Below, in pieces: positions 19,319 to 29,941 of a stretch of 64,000 nucleotides of DNA. A program made the translations under genes and the position numbers. The DNA is from an uncultured Commensalibacter sp. (lineage in GTDB: Bacteria > Pseudomonadota > Alphaproteobacteria > Acetobacterales > Acetobacteraceae). Each line of letters begins with the position of its first letter. The first letter of the stretch is position 1. The notes below the pieces were generated by a model. The model was not told the origin of the DNA. It worked only from the letters and a program-made list of their open reading frames with translations, and ran no database searches. The DNA lies in NCBI GenBank assembly GCA_946699565.1, contig CAMPDW010000001.1, positions 1-64,000 of the forward strand, read 5' to 3'.

Positions 19319-20299
19319 TTATTCGAGCGTATGAAGACTAAAGGTGACATGTTCTTTTTTAACAATACGCTCTTCAATATTGAGTGTAAAACGTTTAAAC
19401 AAAGCATTTAAAATTTCCTGTACTAAAGATTCTGGAGCCGAAGCACCCGCTGTAATCCCCAATACCTTAATACCATCCAAATCTTTCCAATTCATTTCCT
19501 GAAGTTTTGGCAATAAAATAGCCCGTTTTGCCCCAGAACGTTCAGCAACCTCGCGTAAACGCTGAGAATTAGATGAATTCGGGGCACCAATAACAAGGAC
19601 TAAATCACATTCACGAGCAATTCTTTTAACTGCTTCTTGCCTATTTGTTGTCGCATAACATATATCTTCACGTTTTGGACCTTCTATATTAGGAAAACGC
19701 TTTCTTAAAATCGCAACAATTTCCGCCGTATCATCAACCGAAAGTGTAGTTTGCGTTATAAAAGCTAAAAGATCTGGATTTTTAGGTTGAACTGTTCGCG
19801 CTTCTTCGGCATCCTTGATTAACGTTACAGCACCTGAAGGAAGCTGCCCCATTGTTCCCACAACTTCAGGATGACCAGCATGACCAATCATTAAGATATG
19901 ACGACTATTTTCTCCGCCTTTTGCATAATGACGTTCGGCCTCCCTATGAACTTTGGAAACCAAAGGACAGGTTGCATCCAAATATAATAAATTACGTCGT
20001 TGGGCTTCTAAAGGAACAGATTTTGGTACACCATGGGCAGAAAAAACAACATGAGCATCTTCTGGAACTTCATCAAGTTCTTCAACGAAGATCGCCCCTT
20101 TTTTTTCTAAATTTTCAACAACTGTACGATTATGAACAATTTCATGACGAACATAAACAGGCGGACCATAACAACGTAAAGCCTCTTCGACAACACGAAT
20201 AGCGCGATCAACTCCAGCACAAAAACCTCGTGGGCCAGCCAATAATACTTTTAACTCACGCATATGATTTTCTGAATTTTTTGAAGATTGGTCAGACAT
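19319..20299 (-). CDS. ispH: 4-hydroxy-3-methylbut-2-enyl diphosphate reductase
   Basis: IspH catalyses the last step of the MEP pathway, converting HMBPP to IPP and DMAPP with a [4Fe-4S] cluster. The 326-residue protein has the three cluster cysteines: Cys27 in [13 protein letters not shown], Cys111 in [11 protein letters not shown] and Cys214 in [10 protein letters not shown]. The substrate-binding histidines are at 56 (VHNRTVV) and 140 (IGHAGHPEV). The end has the conserved [10 protein letters not shown]. An alternative start at Met13 is possible, because the first 12 residues are polar and lie before the conserved region. It is the first gene of ispH-thrB-rnhA; its product feeds the polyprenyl synthase encoded further on. 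Confidence 0.97.
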   Translation of the reverse strand: MSDQSSKNSENHMRELKVLLAGPRGFCAGVDRAIRVVEEALRCYGPPVYVRHEIVHNRTVVENLEKKGAIFVEELDEVPEDAHVVFSAHGVPKSVPLEAQRRNLLYLDATCPLVSKVHREAERHYAKGGENSRHILMIGHAGHPEVVGTMGQLPSGAVTLIKDAEEARTVQPKNPDLLAFITQTTLSVDDTAEIVAILRKRFPNIEGPKREDICYATTNRQEAVKRIARECDLVLVIGAPNSSNSQRLREVAERSGAKRAILLPKLQEMNWKDLDGIKVLGITAGASAPESLVQEILNALFKRFTLNIEERIVKKEHVTFSLHTLE

Positions 20300-20489
20300 T
20301 TTTTTTCCAAGTTATTAAAAATCTATAAAACTTTATATGGGGATTTTAACAGGTAAACAAGCAGTTATTAAGTATCAGTTTTTAAAAAATTAATTATAAA
20401 GAACATATTTCACATTAAAACAGTTTGTTTTATGGTATATATTTCAAAATTAGTTAACAATCTATTTTCCGTAAAATGGTAGGAAAGCG

Positions 20490-21107
20490 ATGATTCTTTC
20501 AAATGCTTTAAAAAACAAAACAATAAAATTCTCATTTACTTTTTTACCTTTAACTTTTTTTCTATGGGGCTGTGCAGAAAATGTGACGTATGATTTTCCG
20601 CCTGCCTGTCCAAAGATAAGTATTTTGCCTGCAACTTCTGATTATTATATTTTTGAAAACAATCAAAACAGTTTACCTCATCTTACTACAAAAGCCAGTA
20701 TTACGGAAGTAACCGGCAATTGTTTAGATGACCCAAAAAATGCTAAAAACAAATCTAGAAAAGCACAGAACTTAAGCTATCAAGATTATATTGATATTAA
20801 AATGAATATTTCCTTACAAATTCAAAGAGGTCCCGCAGCTCAACAAAATTCTTTTAAAATCCCTTATTTTATCGCTACAATTCATAATGGAAAAATTATC
20901 GATAAACAAAAAATAACAGCCGAGGTCAATTTTCCTAATAATATTGATCAAATCAGACTTGAATCGAAAGAACTCCTTTTTAAATTACCTATAACTAATT
21001 CTCGCACTGCTGATGGTTATGAACTAGCTATTGGCTTTCAATTGACACCCAATCAACTGGATTACAACCGCCATCATTTCGGGACAGTTAATTATACTTC
21101 TTATTAA
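20490..21107 (+). CDS. predicted lipoprotein, unknown function
   Basis: The 205-residue product has a basic N-terminus and a hydrophobic segment ending in LWGCAEN, a lipobox-like sequence with the cysteine at about residue 28. It should be a lipid-anchored envelope protein. The mature part is of beta-strand character (DIKMNISLQIQRG, AEVNFPNNIDQIRLESKELL) and holds two further cysteines, one in FPPACPKIS and one in GNCLDD, that might form a disulfide. I recognise no family. It is transcribed divergently from ispH across a 190-bp AT-rich gap and ends at a hairpin shared with aarC. Confidence 0.7.
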   Translation: MILSNALKNKTIKFSFTFLPLTFFLWGCAENVTYDFPPACPKISILPATSDYYIFENNQNSLPHLTTKASITEVTGNCLDDPKNAKNKSRKAQNLSYQDYIDIKMNISLQIQRGPAAQQNSFKIPYFIATIHNGKIIDKQKITAEVNFPNNIDQIRLESKELLFKLPITNSRTADGYELAIGFQLTPNQLDYNRHHFGTVNYTSY

Positions 21108-21136
21108 AATTACCGTTTGATCTTATTAATTTGTAA

Positions 21137-21172
21137 ATTCATTTGCACAGATATTTATTTATGCAAATGAAT
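21137..21172. terminator. shared hairpin between convergent lipoprotein gene and aarC
   Basis: An 11-bp perfect stem (ATTCATTTGCA / TGCAAATGAAT) with a 14-nt loop lies between the two convergent stop codons. On the plus strand it is followed by a T-run at 21182-21187. It could terminate both transcripts. Confidence 0.6.
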
Positions 21173-21186
21173 ATTTATAAAATTTT

Positions 21187-22743
<1,557 letters not shown>

Positions 22744-22848
22744 TTATATTTAATTAAGATCATAAAGCTTAAAATTACCAACAAAAAAATGTGAAAAAAT
22801 AATTAATAAAAACAATTTTATAATATTATATGCAAAATAAAAAACTTT

Positions 22849-23562
22849 ATGGTTTATACTATCTATATGTTTGGTTTAATATCTAATCGTTTTAAATATT
22901 TAAGAATTATTGGGGATGTCCATGGTGATATCACCGGTTTCCGTCATGCTGTTGAAACAGACAATTTTATTATTCAATTGGGCGATCTTGTTGATTATGG
23001 ACCTGACAGCGCTTCAGTCATAGCACTTATGTTAAAGGTTCAAGAGGAAAAAAGAGGATTATTTCTAATCGGCAACCACGACCGAAAATTAGGACTATAT
23101 CTTAAAGGATTTAAAGTCCGAAAAGACAATGCCTTAATATCCACAATTGATCAAATTAATCAACATCCAGATAAAAACTTAACATCAAAAATTCTTGAAA
23201 GACTAGAACAAGCACCTGCATGGTTGATTTTTAAAAATTTAATTTTTGTTCATGGGGGATTTCATACAAGAATGTTAACTGAACCCCCACCTCCTAATCC
23301 CTTAACCCCTATTACGGCTTTATTATCCCGCACATTATATGGAGAAACAACTAATAAAACCTATTCGAATAGCTATCCTATACGAAAACTCAATTGGATT
23401 AATCATATTCCTTCTGGTTATACCCTTTATTGCGGTCATGATTGTCGATCGACAGATGGACGCCCTTGGACTCGTAAAGGTTATGCAGGAGGAACAGCTG
23501 TTTTTATGGATACTGGCGCCGGAAAGGGAGGACACTTGTCATGGGTCGACATTCCAATTTAA
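22849..23562 (+). CDS. calcineurin-like metallophosphoesterase
   Basis: This is a 237-residue phosphoesterase of the ApaH/PrpE/serine-threonine phosphatase superfamily. The bimetal site is complete: DVHGD with Asp23 and His25, GDLVDYGPDS, GNHDRKL, then FVHGGFH and YCGHDCR. Substrate could be a phosphoprotein, a dinucleoside polyphosphate or another phosphoester; the sequence does not decide. Two in-frame starts are available, 22849 and 22867 (MFGLI), and neither has a clear ribosome site. It is divergent from aarC and lies 48 bp before the chorismate mutase gene on the same strand. Its neighbours give no hint of function. Confidence 0.88.
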   Translation: MVYTIYMFGLISNRFKYLRIIGDVHGDITGFRHAVETDNFIIQLGDLVDYGPDSASVIALMLKVQEEKRGLFLIGNHDRKLGLYLKGFKVRKDNALISTIDQINQHPDKNLTSKILERLEQAPAWLIFKNLIFVHGGFHTRMLTEPPPPNPLTPITALLSRTLYGETTNKTYSNSYPIRKLNWINHIPSGYTLYCGHDCRSTDGRPWTRKGYAGGTAVFMDTGAGKGGHLSWVDIPI

Positions 23563-23610
23563 TTAGCCTATAAAAATTGTTATTCATTTATAAATTCATT
23601 AGAGTATCTT

Positions 23611-23943
23611 ATGTCAACTTACCCTACTTTATCACCAGATGAAGCCAGAAAAGAACTTTTAAAATTACGTCAAAGCATTGACAATATTGATAATGCTTTA
23701 ATTCACATATTAGCAGAACGCTTTTGTTTAACTCAAAAAGTTGGAGAGTTAAAAGCCACCTATCAGATGCCCCCATCCGATCCTCAAAGAGAAGCTCAAC
23801 AAATCAAACGTTTACGAGAAATGGCACAATCGGCTCATCTCGACCCTAATTTTGCCGAAAAATTCTTACATTTCATCATTACAGAAGTCATTCAACACCA
23901 TAAAGCTATTGCTAAACAAAAAATTGATAAAAAAAATAATTAG
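23611..23943 (+). CDS. chorismate mutase, AroQ type
   Basis: This 110-residue single-domain enzyme converts chorismate to prephenate for phenylalanine and tyrosine synthesis. It has the all-helical AroQ pattern. Helix 1 is LRQSIDNIDNALIHILAERF with the active-site arginine position at the start, then KVGELKATYQMPPSDPQRE. The last helix is FLHFIITEVIQHH, with the conserved Gln near its end. This small stand-alone form is common in alphaproteobacteria. No signal peptide is present, so the enzyme is cytoplasmic. It follows the metallophosphatase gene by 48 bp and precedes gltA by 192 bp. Confidence 0.92.
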   Translation: MSTYPTLSPDEARKELLKLRQSIDNIDNALIHILAERFCLTQKVGELKATYQMPPSDPQREAQQIKRLREMAQSAHLDPNFAEKFLHFIITEVIQHHKAIAKQKIDKKNN

Positions 23944-24135
23944 TTTGTTCTTTTTTAATTCATACGTAATAATTATTAAAACTAAAACTTGAAAATAAAA
24001 CGTAAAATTAAAAATTTTTCTAAAATAAAAAGCTCTCATAGACGTGAAACAATAATTTCTCTTCTTCTGATATGGTAAGAGTTATGCATTATTTGTGCGT
24101 TTTAATGAATAATATTATTTAAGGTTGAATATAGT

Positions 24136-25455
24136 ATGAAACAATCTGATACAGAAAGTATGTCTTTTTCACCACCTAGAGACGATGGAACTGTCACCAT
24201 TACCTACCAAGGAAAAACGTCAACTTTACCTGTTTTATCAGGAGCAAGTGGCAATAGTGTTGTTGATATTCGTAAGCTTAATAAAGATCTAGGTTTATTC
24301 ACTTTTGATCCAGGATTGGGATGTACTGCTGCCTGTGAAAGTAAAATTACTTTTATTGACGGTGAAAAAGGTATCCTTTTATATCGAGGATATCCTATTG
24401 AACAATTAGCTGCCCAATCTAATTTTGCAGAAGTTGCTTATCTTCTTTTATATGGTGAACTTCCCGATAAAAAAGAGTATGAAGATTTTAAAGAAAGGTT
24501 AATCAACCATTCTCTTCTTCATGAACAAATTCGTAATTTCTTTAATGGTTACCGTCGTGACGCACATCCAATGGCCATGTTATGTGGTACTGTTGGTGGG
24601 TTATCAGCATTTTATCCAGAAGGGATTGATATTTCCAATGAAGAAAGCCGTGATCTTTCGGCTGTTCGTTTAATAGCAAAAATGCCAACCCTTGCAGCTT
24701 GGGCTTATAAATATTCACGGGGAGAACCTTTCGTTTATCCAAGAGCTGATTATTCATATTCTGAAAACTTCATTAATATGTTGTTTGCTCGTGCAGATAG
24801 ACCCTATAAAGTTAACCCTACGCTAAGCAAAGCACTTGACCTTATTTTAATTTTACACGCTGATCATGAACAAAATGCTTCAACCTCCACAGTACGATTA
24901 ACAGGTTCAACAGGGTCACATCCTTTTGCTTGCGTTGCTGCTGGAATTGCTGCCCTTTGGGGACCTGCACATGGTGGTGCCAATGAGGCCGTTTTACAAA
25001 TGCTCGGTAAAATTGGATCAAAAGAAAATATCCCTGATTTCATTGCAAAAGTAAAAGATAAAAACAGCAATGTAAGGTTAATGGGATTTGGTCACCGTGT
25101 TTACAAAAACTTTGATCCACGCGCAAAAATCATGCAAAAAACCTGTTATGAAGTCTTAGACGAACTTGGTATAAAACATGACCCTTTATTGGAACTTGCT
25201 ATTGAATTAGAAAAATATGCCTTAAATGATGATTATTTCGTTCAACGCAAACTATATCCAAATGTTGATTTCTATTCAGGAATCATCTTTAAAGCGATGG
25301 GAATTCCTAAATCCATGTTTACTGCATTCTTTGCAGTTGCACGTACTGTTGGATGGGTTAGCCAATGGAAAGAAGCGTTTAATGATCCTTTACGTAGAAT
25401 TTACCGCCCTCGTCAACTTTATACAGGACATGTTCGTAGAGACTTAAATAAATAA
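24136..25455 (+). CDS. gltA: citrate synthase
   Basis: This enzyme condenses acetyl-CoA and oxaloacetate to citrate, the entry step of the TCA cycle. The 439-residue length fits the type II hexameric, NADH-sensitive enzymes. The catalytic residues are visible: a histidine in [11 protein letters not shown], another in [14 protein letters not shown], and the aspartate in [10 protein letters not shown]. An N-terminal extension with [17 protein letters not shown] and [15 protein letters not shown] is typical of this type. In Acetobacter aceti the equivalent gene is aarA and acts with aarC in acetate resistance; here the two are close but in separate transcripts. A 192-bp upstream gap should hold its own promoter. 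Confidence 0.96.
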   Translation: MKQSDTESMSFSPPRDDGTVTITYQGKTSTLPVLSGASGNSVVDIRKLNKDLGLFTFDPGLGCTAACESKITFIDGEKGILLYRGYPIEQLAAQSNFAEVAYLLLYGELPDKKEYEDFKERLINHSLLHEQIRNFFNGYRRDAHPMAMLCGTVGGLSAFYPEGIDISNEESRDLSAVRLIAKMPTLAAWAYKYSRGEPFVYPRADYSYSENFINMLFARADRPYKVNPTLSKALDLILILHADHEQNASTSTVRLTGSTGSHPFACVAAGIAALWGPAHGGANEAVLQMLGKIGSKENIPDFIAKVKDKNSNVRLMGFGHRVYKNFDPRAKIMQKTCYEVLDELGIKHDPLLELAIELEKYALNDDYFVQRKLYPNVDFYSGIIFKAMGIPKSMFTAFFAVARTVGWVSQWKEAFNDPLRRIYRPRQLYTGHVRRDLNK

Positions 25456-25464
25456 ACCCTTTTA

Positions 25465-25507
25465 AGTTAAGTAAAGACTCTCTTAATAAAATTTTCTTTA
25501 CTTAACT
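25465..25507. terminator. shared hairpin after gltA and the convergent small gene
   Basis: A 13-bp perfect inverted repeat (AGTTAAGTAAAGA / TCTTTACTTAACT) with a 17-nt loop fills the gap between the convergent stop codons. It has no clean U-tract on either side but is the obvious transcription or mRNA-end structure. Confidence 0.55.
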
Positions 25508-25514
25508 ATAATAA

Positions 25515-25757
25515 TTAACTACAATTACAACCTCTTGTTTTTCCATTCTTCTTATTTTCATTAATATGATAATCAATCCACTCAGAAACCAATAAACGAG
25601 CCTCATTTGTCGACGATTCTGGATGGTAAATAAGATAAAGTTGGACACAACTTTGAAAAACTTGCATTTCTTCTATTCCTACAGCTTTTAACCCTTGATA
25701 CGCTGTAATAACTGATCTTTCACATTTACGCTGAATCTGATCTAGGTAAGTAACCAT
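25515..25757 (-). CDS. small conserved-looking protein, unknown function
   Basis: A short acidic cytoplasmic protein of 80 residues if it begins at the ATG at 25757 (MVTYLDQIQRKC). An in-frame ATG at 25799 would add 14 residues (VLYFFIDV), but the AT-rich sequence before it has no ribosome site, while AGAGAAA precedes the inner one. The content is helical (ERSVITAYQGLKAVG, NEARLLVSEWIDYHI) and includes four cysteines, two of them in the terminal GCNCS. I recognise no family. Real coding is suggested by a normal amino-acid mix in otherwise AT-rich sequence and by the hairpin shared with gltA. Confidence 0.6.
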   Translation of the reverse strand: MVTYLDQIQRKCERSVITAYQGLKAVGIEEMQVFQSCVQLYLIYHPESSTNEARLLVSEWIDYHINENKKNGKTRGCNCS

Positions 25758-25948
25758 GTTTTCTCTACTTTTAACATCAATAAAGAAATATAATACCATT
25801 AAATTTTTTAATTTTTTAATGCAAATATATTTTTTATTTATTTTTTTAATTTTTTATCAAACTATATTATATACTGCATTTTTTTCCTAAAAAGGATATA
25901 ACCAAAACCTGTTTATTCGCTTTCTATTTTTAAATAAGGTAATCTTTT

Positions 25949-26713
25949 ATGTCACAAACTTATACGTCACTTTTTGCTACAAAACAGCTACGTTCTCCTC
26001 GTGTCACTGAATGGGATCGTGACACTGCTTTGATTACCGCAAGGCTTCTTTTGGAAATTAAAGCTGTCAATTACCGCCCTGATGATCCTTATTTATTAAC
26101 AGCAGGATGGAAATCTCCTGTTTATATTGATTGTCGTAAAATTATTTTTTATCCTCGTGCAAGAGCTAAAATCATTGAATTAGGTGTCGAAAAAATTTAT
26201 CGACATGTAGGATATGAATCCTTTGATGCTGTTGTAGGTGGCGAAACGGCTGGGATCCCATTTGCAGCTTGGTTCGCTGATCGAATGATGACCCCTATGG
26301 CTTATGTCCGAAAAAAACCAAAAGGATTTGGAAAAAATGCTCAAATAGAAGGTGATGTTCCTGAAAATATGAGAACATTATTAGTTGAAGATTTAACGAC
26401 GGATGGTATTTCCAAAGTCGGATTTGCCAAAGCTTTACGCGATGCGGGTGCAATTGTTAATCATGCCTTCGTTGTCTTTTTTTATGGCGTGTTTTCAAGT
26501 GCCTATCAAACATTGAGTGACATTGGAATAAGCCTTCACTCACTTTGTACATGGTGGGATATTTTAGAAGTAAGTTCTGAATATCCAACTTTTTCCAACG
26601 GTGATACCTCTGAAATCCGTCATTTTTTGGAGGATCCTTGTGCTTGGTCGGCAAAACATGGTGGAGTTAGCAATGAACAAGAGGCATTAGCCTACAAACA
26701 ATCACGCTTATAA
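25949..26713 (+). CDS. pyrE: orotate phosphoribosyltransferase
   Basis: PyrE joins orotate and PRPP to form OMP in de novo pyrimidine synthesis. The 254-residue protein has the PRPP-binding loop TLLVEDLTTDGISK, with the acidic pair that binds the ribose hydroxyls. Upstream are the flexible-loop region AYVRKKPKGFGKNAQIEG and VVGGETAGIPFAAWFAD. It is about 40 residues longer than E. coli PyrE, with extra residues at the N-terminus and a tail after the core. Such lengths are normal in this group. It is followed 18 bp later by murI on the same strand, so the two may be co-transcribed. Confidence 0.95.
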   Translation: MSQTYTSLFATKQLRSPRVTEWDRDTALITARLLLEIKAVNYRPDDPYLLTAGWKSPVYIDCRKIIFYPRARAKIIELGVEKIYRHVGYESFDAVVGGETAGIPFAAWFADRMMTPMAYVRKKPKGFGKNAQIEGDVPENMRTLLVEDLTTDGISKVGFAKALRDAGAIVNHAFVVFFYGVFSSAYQTLSDIGISLHSLCTWWDILEVSSEYPTFSNGDTSEIRHFLEDPCAWSAKHGGVSNEQEALAYKQSRL

Positions 26714-26731
26714 TATACTCCGCTGAATCCT

Positions 26732-27544
26732 ATGCCCTATCATATTCTTGCATTCGATTCTGGTATTGGAGGTTTAGGAATTGTCCAAAATCTTCAAAAA
26801 CAATTGAAGGCAACCTCTTTACAAGTATCCATTGACTATCTTGCCGATAATCTCATTTTTCCTTATGGTGAACAAGAGGATAATTTCTTAATTGAGCGTA
26901 TTATTAAACTTATCGGTCAAGCTATCCAAACTATTCAACCCAATCTAATTATTATTGCTTGTAATACTGCCAGTACAATTGCCCTTAACGCATTACGCAA
27001 ATCTTATCCTAATATTCAATTTGTAGGATGTGTTCCCCCTGTTCGGTGGGCAGCTCGAATCAGTCGAAATAAAGTTATTGGGTTACTTGCTACGCGTGCC
27101 ACGATTACACGACCTTATTTACAACAGCTCAAAAAACAATATGCTTCAGATTGCGAACTTATCGCTTATGGTTCGCCTATTTTAGCAAAACTTGCTGAAG
27201 ATTATTTCCGTACAGAAATCTGCGATATTCACCTAATTCAACAAGAATTAAACAATATGTTTAATCAACCTCATACCGATAAAATTGATGCAATGTGTAT
27301 AGGGTGCACCCATTATAGTTTTATTCTTGATATTTTAAGCAAAAATTCACCTCCCATTATTCAATGGCTTGATCCAGCCATTGCAGTTGCAAAACATACA
27401 ATTGATCTTTTGAATCAAGGAAAAATTCCTGAAATTGAAAAATTAATGAATAATCGTTTTTATACAACTAACCCTTTAACACAGGACAAAGCCTTACTAA
27501 AAAAACTTACCCTTATGAATTATAATCAAAATTATATTTTATAA
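26732..27544 (+). CDS. murI: glutamate racemase
   Basis: MurI converts L-glutamate to D-glutamate for peptidoglycan, the residue MurD adds. The 270-residue enzyme has both catalytic cysteines: one in IIACNTASTIAL (about residue 76) and one in MCIGCTHYSFI (about residue 191). The substrate-binding start is FDSGIGGLGI and the conserved LADNLIFPYGEQ follows. It lies 18 bp after pyrE and ends convergently with the polyprenyl synthase gene, 14 bp apart. It is functionally linked to the peptidoglycan gene cluster at the end of this window. Confidence 0.96.
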   Translation: MPYHILAFDSGIGGLGIVQNLQKQLKATSLQVSIDYLADNLIFPYGEQEDNFLIERIIKLIGQAIQTIQPNLIIIACNTASTIALNALRKSYPNIQFVGCVPPVRWAARISRNKVIGLLATRATITRPYLQQLKKQYASDCELIAYGSPILAKLAEDYFRTEICDIHLIQQELNNMFNQPHTDKIDAMCIGCTHYSFILDILSKNSPPIIQWLDPAIAVAKHTIDLLNQGKIPEIEKLMNNRFYTTNPLTQDKALLKKLTLMNYNQNYIL

Positions 27545-27558
27545 TAATTTTTTTAATC

Positions 27559-28578
27559 CTAAAAATGCCTGTTTACTGTATAATTAGCTATATTTTTTAA
27601 AATCGTATGTAATTCACTTTCTGGAAATATATTAAGTGCTTCAGTTGCTTTATTTGCAAATATTGTTGCCTCTTTCAAAGTATCCTTAATCACATCATAT
27701 TTACGAATAATTTTTAAGGCATTTTCTAAATCTTCTTCTTTTTGATTTCCATCTTCGATAACACGTTTCCAAAATTTTTTTTCATCAGCATCAGATTTTT
27801 TATAAGCAATTAAAACTGGATAAGTAACTTTTCCCTCTCGAAAATCATCACCAATCGTTTTGCCCAGCTCTTCCTGCGTAGCTGAATAATCTAATGCGTC
27901 ATCTACCAATTGAAAAGCCATTCCTAAATTCGTTCCGTAAGATTCTAAAGCACGTTCACTCTCTTTAGAATTATTAGCAATAATAGCTCCTACACGACAA
28001 GAAGCAGCAAATAAGGCAGCTGTTTTACCATGAATCACTTCAAAATAACGTGAAATAGACGTTGATAAATCATTTTGTACAGTCATTTGCAAAATTTCGC
28101 CTTCTGCAATGGTCGCTGATGCTTTTGAAATAATTCGCATAACATCTAATGAACCATCTTCCGTCATAATTTGAAAAGCACGAGAAAAAAGAAAATCTCC
28201 TACCAATACAGAAGCTGAATTTCCAAATACTGCATTTGCACTTTCAGCACCACGACGTAATTTACTTTCATCTACCACATCATCATGTAATAAAGTTGCT
28301 GTATGCAAAAATTCAATACACGCACCTAGCCGAACATGACGTGGAATTTGATGATCATGACCGTTATCTTTAACACCACATAACCGTGCCGAAGCTAGAC
28401 TTAATAATGGCCTTAACCTTTTACCTCCGGCAACAATTAAATGTGCTGCCAATTGTGAAACTAATGGAACAGAACTTTGCATCCGATCCATAATGATATG
28501 ATTACATTCCTTCATATCATCTGCTAAATAATTAATTAAAGTTTGTAAAGGTTCTTCATTTCCCGTTTGAATAGGCAT
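27559..28578 (-). CDS. long-chain trans-polyprenyl diphosphate synthase
   Basis: This prenyltransferase extends FPP with IPP units to make the ubiquinone side chain. The 339-residue protein has both aspartate-rich motifs: HDDVVDESKLRRG (first) and LVDDALDYSA (second). GGKRLRPLLSLASARL and EGEILQM are also seen, as in IspB/DdsA proteins. Small residues upstream of the first motif (LHTATLLHDD) fit a long-chain product, probably octa- to decaprenyl; Q9 or Q10 would be usual in acetic acid bacteria, but chain length cannot be read. It is transcribed away from the trmN6-like gene across a 422-bp gap. Confidence 0.93.
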   Translation of the reverse strand: MPIQTGNEEPLQTLINYLADDMKECNHIIMDRMQSSVPLVSQLAAHLIVAGGKRLRPLLSLASARLCGVKDNGHDHQIPRHVRLGACIEFLHTATLLHDDVVDESKLRRGAESANAVFGNSASVLVGDFLFSRAFQIMTEDGSLDVMRIISKASATIAEGEILQMTVQNDLSTSISRYFEVIHGKTAALFAASCRVGAIIANNSKESERALESYGTNLGMAFQLVDDALDYSATQEELGKTIGDDFREGKVTYPVLIAYKKSDADEKKFWKRVIEDGNQKEEDLENALKIIRKYDVIKDTLKEATIFANKATEALNIFPESELHTILKNIANYTVNRHF

Positions 28579-28680
28579 TTTATTTTTACCTTATTGTCTT
28601 AATTGGCTTACTAAAATCCAACTGACTTTATTAAAATTAACAAAAAAATAATCTGGATATTAAAAAAATAAAAACAGAAT

Positions 28681-28748
28681 TTATCATTACTATTAACATT
28701 CCATTACTAATTAAACCAGAATACATTTTGTTTACCCAACATATTTAT
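28681..28748 (+). repeat. direct repeat, copy 1
   Basis: Ungapped by-eye alignment with 28918-28985 gives about 13 mismatches in 68 positions, most of them transitions. Looser similarity extends about 50 bp further upstream. This is the copy distal to the methyltransferase gene. Confidence 0.7.
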
Positions 28749-28917
28749 TTCAACAATAAATATTTATAAACACTCATATTCTGCTTAAAATAATTGATAA
28801 ATATTAAACTCTATTTATTTTTTATCTTACTTATATCATTGCAAATTATAACCCGACCAGCTTGAATTAATATTTACAAAAAAAATTTACTCTAAATATA
28901 AAAATAAAAACCAAAAT

Positions 28918-28985
28918 TTGTCATTATTATTCACATTTCATTGCTAATTACGCTAGAATACGTTTTATTAATCTAACATATTTTA
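28918..28985 (+). repeat. direct repeat, copy 2
   Basis: This is the proximal copy, ending 15 bp before the methyltransferase start codon. It contains a possible promoter: TTCACA at 28930 and TAGAAT at 28954 with an 18-bp spacer. The same positions in copy 1 read TTAACA and CAGAAT. Confidence 0.7.
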
Positions 28986-29000
28986 TTTGGTTCATGATTT

Positions 29001-29810
29001 ATGCCATTGCTTTCTTCGTATACGTCACCTTTCACGCACCATAAATCAAAAAACACATCGAATGGAACTTTATTAGAAGGAAAAATATTCTATAAACAAT
29101 TTCAAAAAGGATATAGGACAGCTCTCGAACCAATTTTAATGGCGGCTTGTATCCCTGCAAAAAAAGAACAAATAATCATAGAGGGTGGATGTGGTGCAGG
29201 TGCTGGATTAATGTGTCTCGCATATCGTGTTCCTTTAATTACAGGTATCGGGTTTGAACGACATCCAGAAATTGTTGATCTGGCAAATGAAAATTTCCAA
29301 GCAAACAAAATGTTTAATTTACAAGCTCTTCAAGTTACATTACCAAAACTTCCCAAGCGTCCGTTTGATTTCTTATCGAATGGTCAAGAACATGTTGACC
29401 ATGTTTTCGCCAATCCACCTTGGCACTTGTATAATAGCTGCCCATCTCCAGATCCAAATAAAAATCTTGCAAAAAAACTGCCAAAGGGTTTACTTGCTGA
29501 ATGGATTTATGCTTTAAGTCGTCCTTTACGACAAGGAGGTACTTTAACTTTAGCCCTTTCAGCAAACCTCTATTGTGAAGCAAGTGCAATTATGCACCAT
29601 TATAAAATAGGATCTGTTATTTTATTCCCATTATGGCCTAAGTTAAATCGACCCCCTCGTATTGTTCTTTTGCAAGGTCGAATGGGTTCAACAGGTGGAA
29701 GTCAAATTGCTCCAGGCTTAATTTTACATAATGATAATGGTGAATTTACAAATGAAGCTAATCGAATCTTAAGACAAGGTAAAAGATTAATCTTTTTCCC
29801 TTCGACCTAA
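29001..29810 (+). CDS. tRNA1(Val) (adenine-37-N6)-methyltransferase-like protein (TrmN6 family)
   Basis: This is an SAM-dependent N6-adenine methyltransferase of 269 residues. The SAM-binding motif is IEGGCGAGAGLMCLAYR, and the catalytic NPPW motif is in VFANPPWHLYNS, the form shared by TrmN6 and other N6-adenine or N5-glutamine methyltransferases. The start FYKQFQKGYRTALEPILMAA matches the family's opening strand, where the GYR-x-DAVLLAA pattern binds substrate. By family it methylates A37 of tRNA-Val, but the target is not shown here. It is a single gene next to the polyprenyl synthase, an arrangement common in alphaproteobacteria. Confidence 0.88.
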   Translation: MPLLSSYTSPFTHHKSKNTSNGTLLEGKIFYKQFQKGYRTALEPILMAACIPAKKEQIIIEGGCGAGAGLMCLAYRVPLITGIGFERHPEIVDLANENFQANKMFNLQALQVTLPKLPKRPFDFLSNGQEHVDHVFANPPWHLYNSCPSPDPNKNLAKKLPKGLLAEWIYALSRPLRQGGTLTLALSANLYCEASAIMHHYKIGSVILFPLWPKLNRPPRIVLLQGRMGSTGGSQIAPGLILHNDNGEFTNEANRILRQGKRLIFFPST

Positions 29811-29857
29811 ATCACAGATTACAGTGAATCTAAGTCAAGAAGAATATTTTATTTAAA

Positions 29858-29904
29858 ACACTATATATCGATATTAAATTGTTTTATATAACTATATATT
29901 GGTA
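29858..29904 (+). promoter_or_regulatory. tandem NrdR-box-like sites upstream of nrdF
   Basis: Two copies of a NrdR-like sequence start 31 bp apart, three helical turns: ACACTATATATCGATA at 29858 and TAACTATATATTGGTA at 29889. Against the known palindromic consensus (acaCwATATATwGtgt) they match at 12 and 11 of 16 positions. NrdR is an ATP/dATP-sensing repressor that binds such pairs before ribonucleotide reductase genes. Confidence 0.7.
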
Positions 29905-29941
29905 AAAACATGTAAAAATTAAAATATAAGGAGCCAAAACT

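Larger units (their letters stand above)
28579..29000. other. 422-bp intergenic region with a diverged direct repeat
   Basis: This gap between the divergent polyprenyl synthase and methyltransferase genes is extremely AT-rich and has no convincing ORF. Its main content is a direct repeat with period 237 bp, listed separately. Promoters for both flanking genes should lie here. Confidence 0.7.

Noticed and set aside
19852..20202. 116-codon plus-strand frame over ispH
   Set aside because: It is antisense to ispH, which has all cluster cysteines; the frame is His/Gln/Tyr-rich without family features.
28579..29000. CRISPR or transposon-end interpretation of the direct repeat
   Set aside because: Only two diverged copies with no regular spacers, no terminal inverted repeats and no transposase gene nearby.
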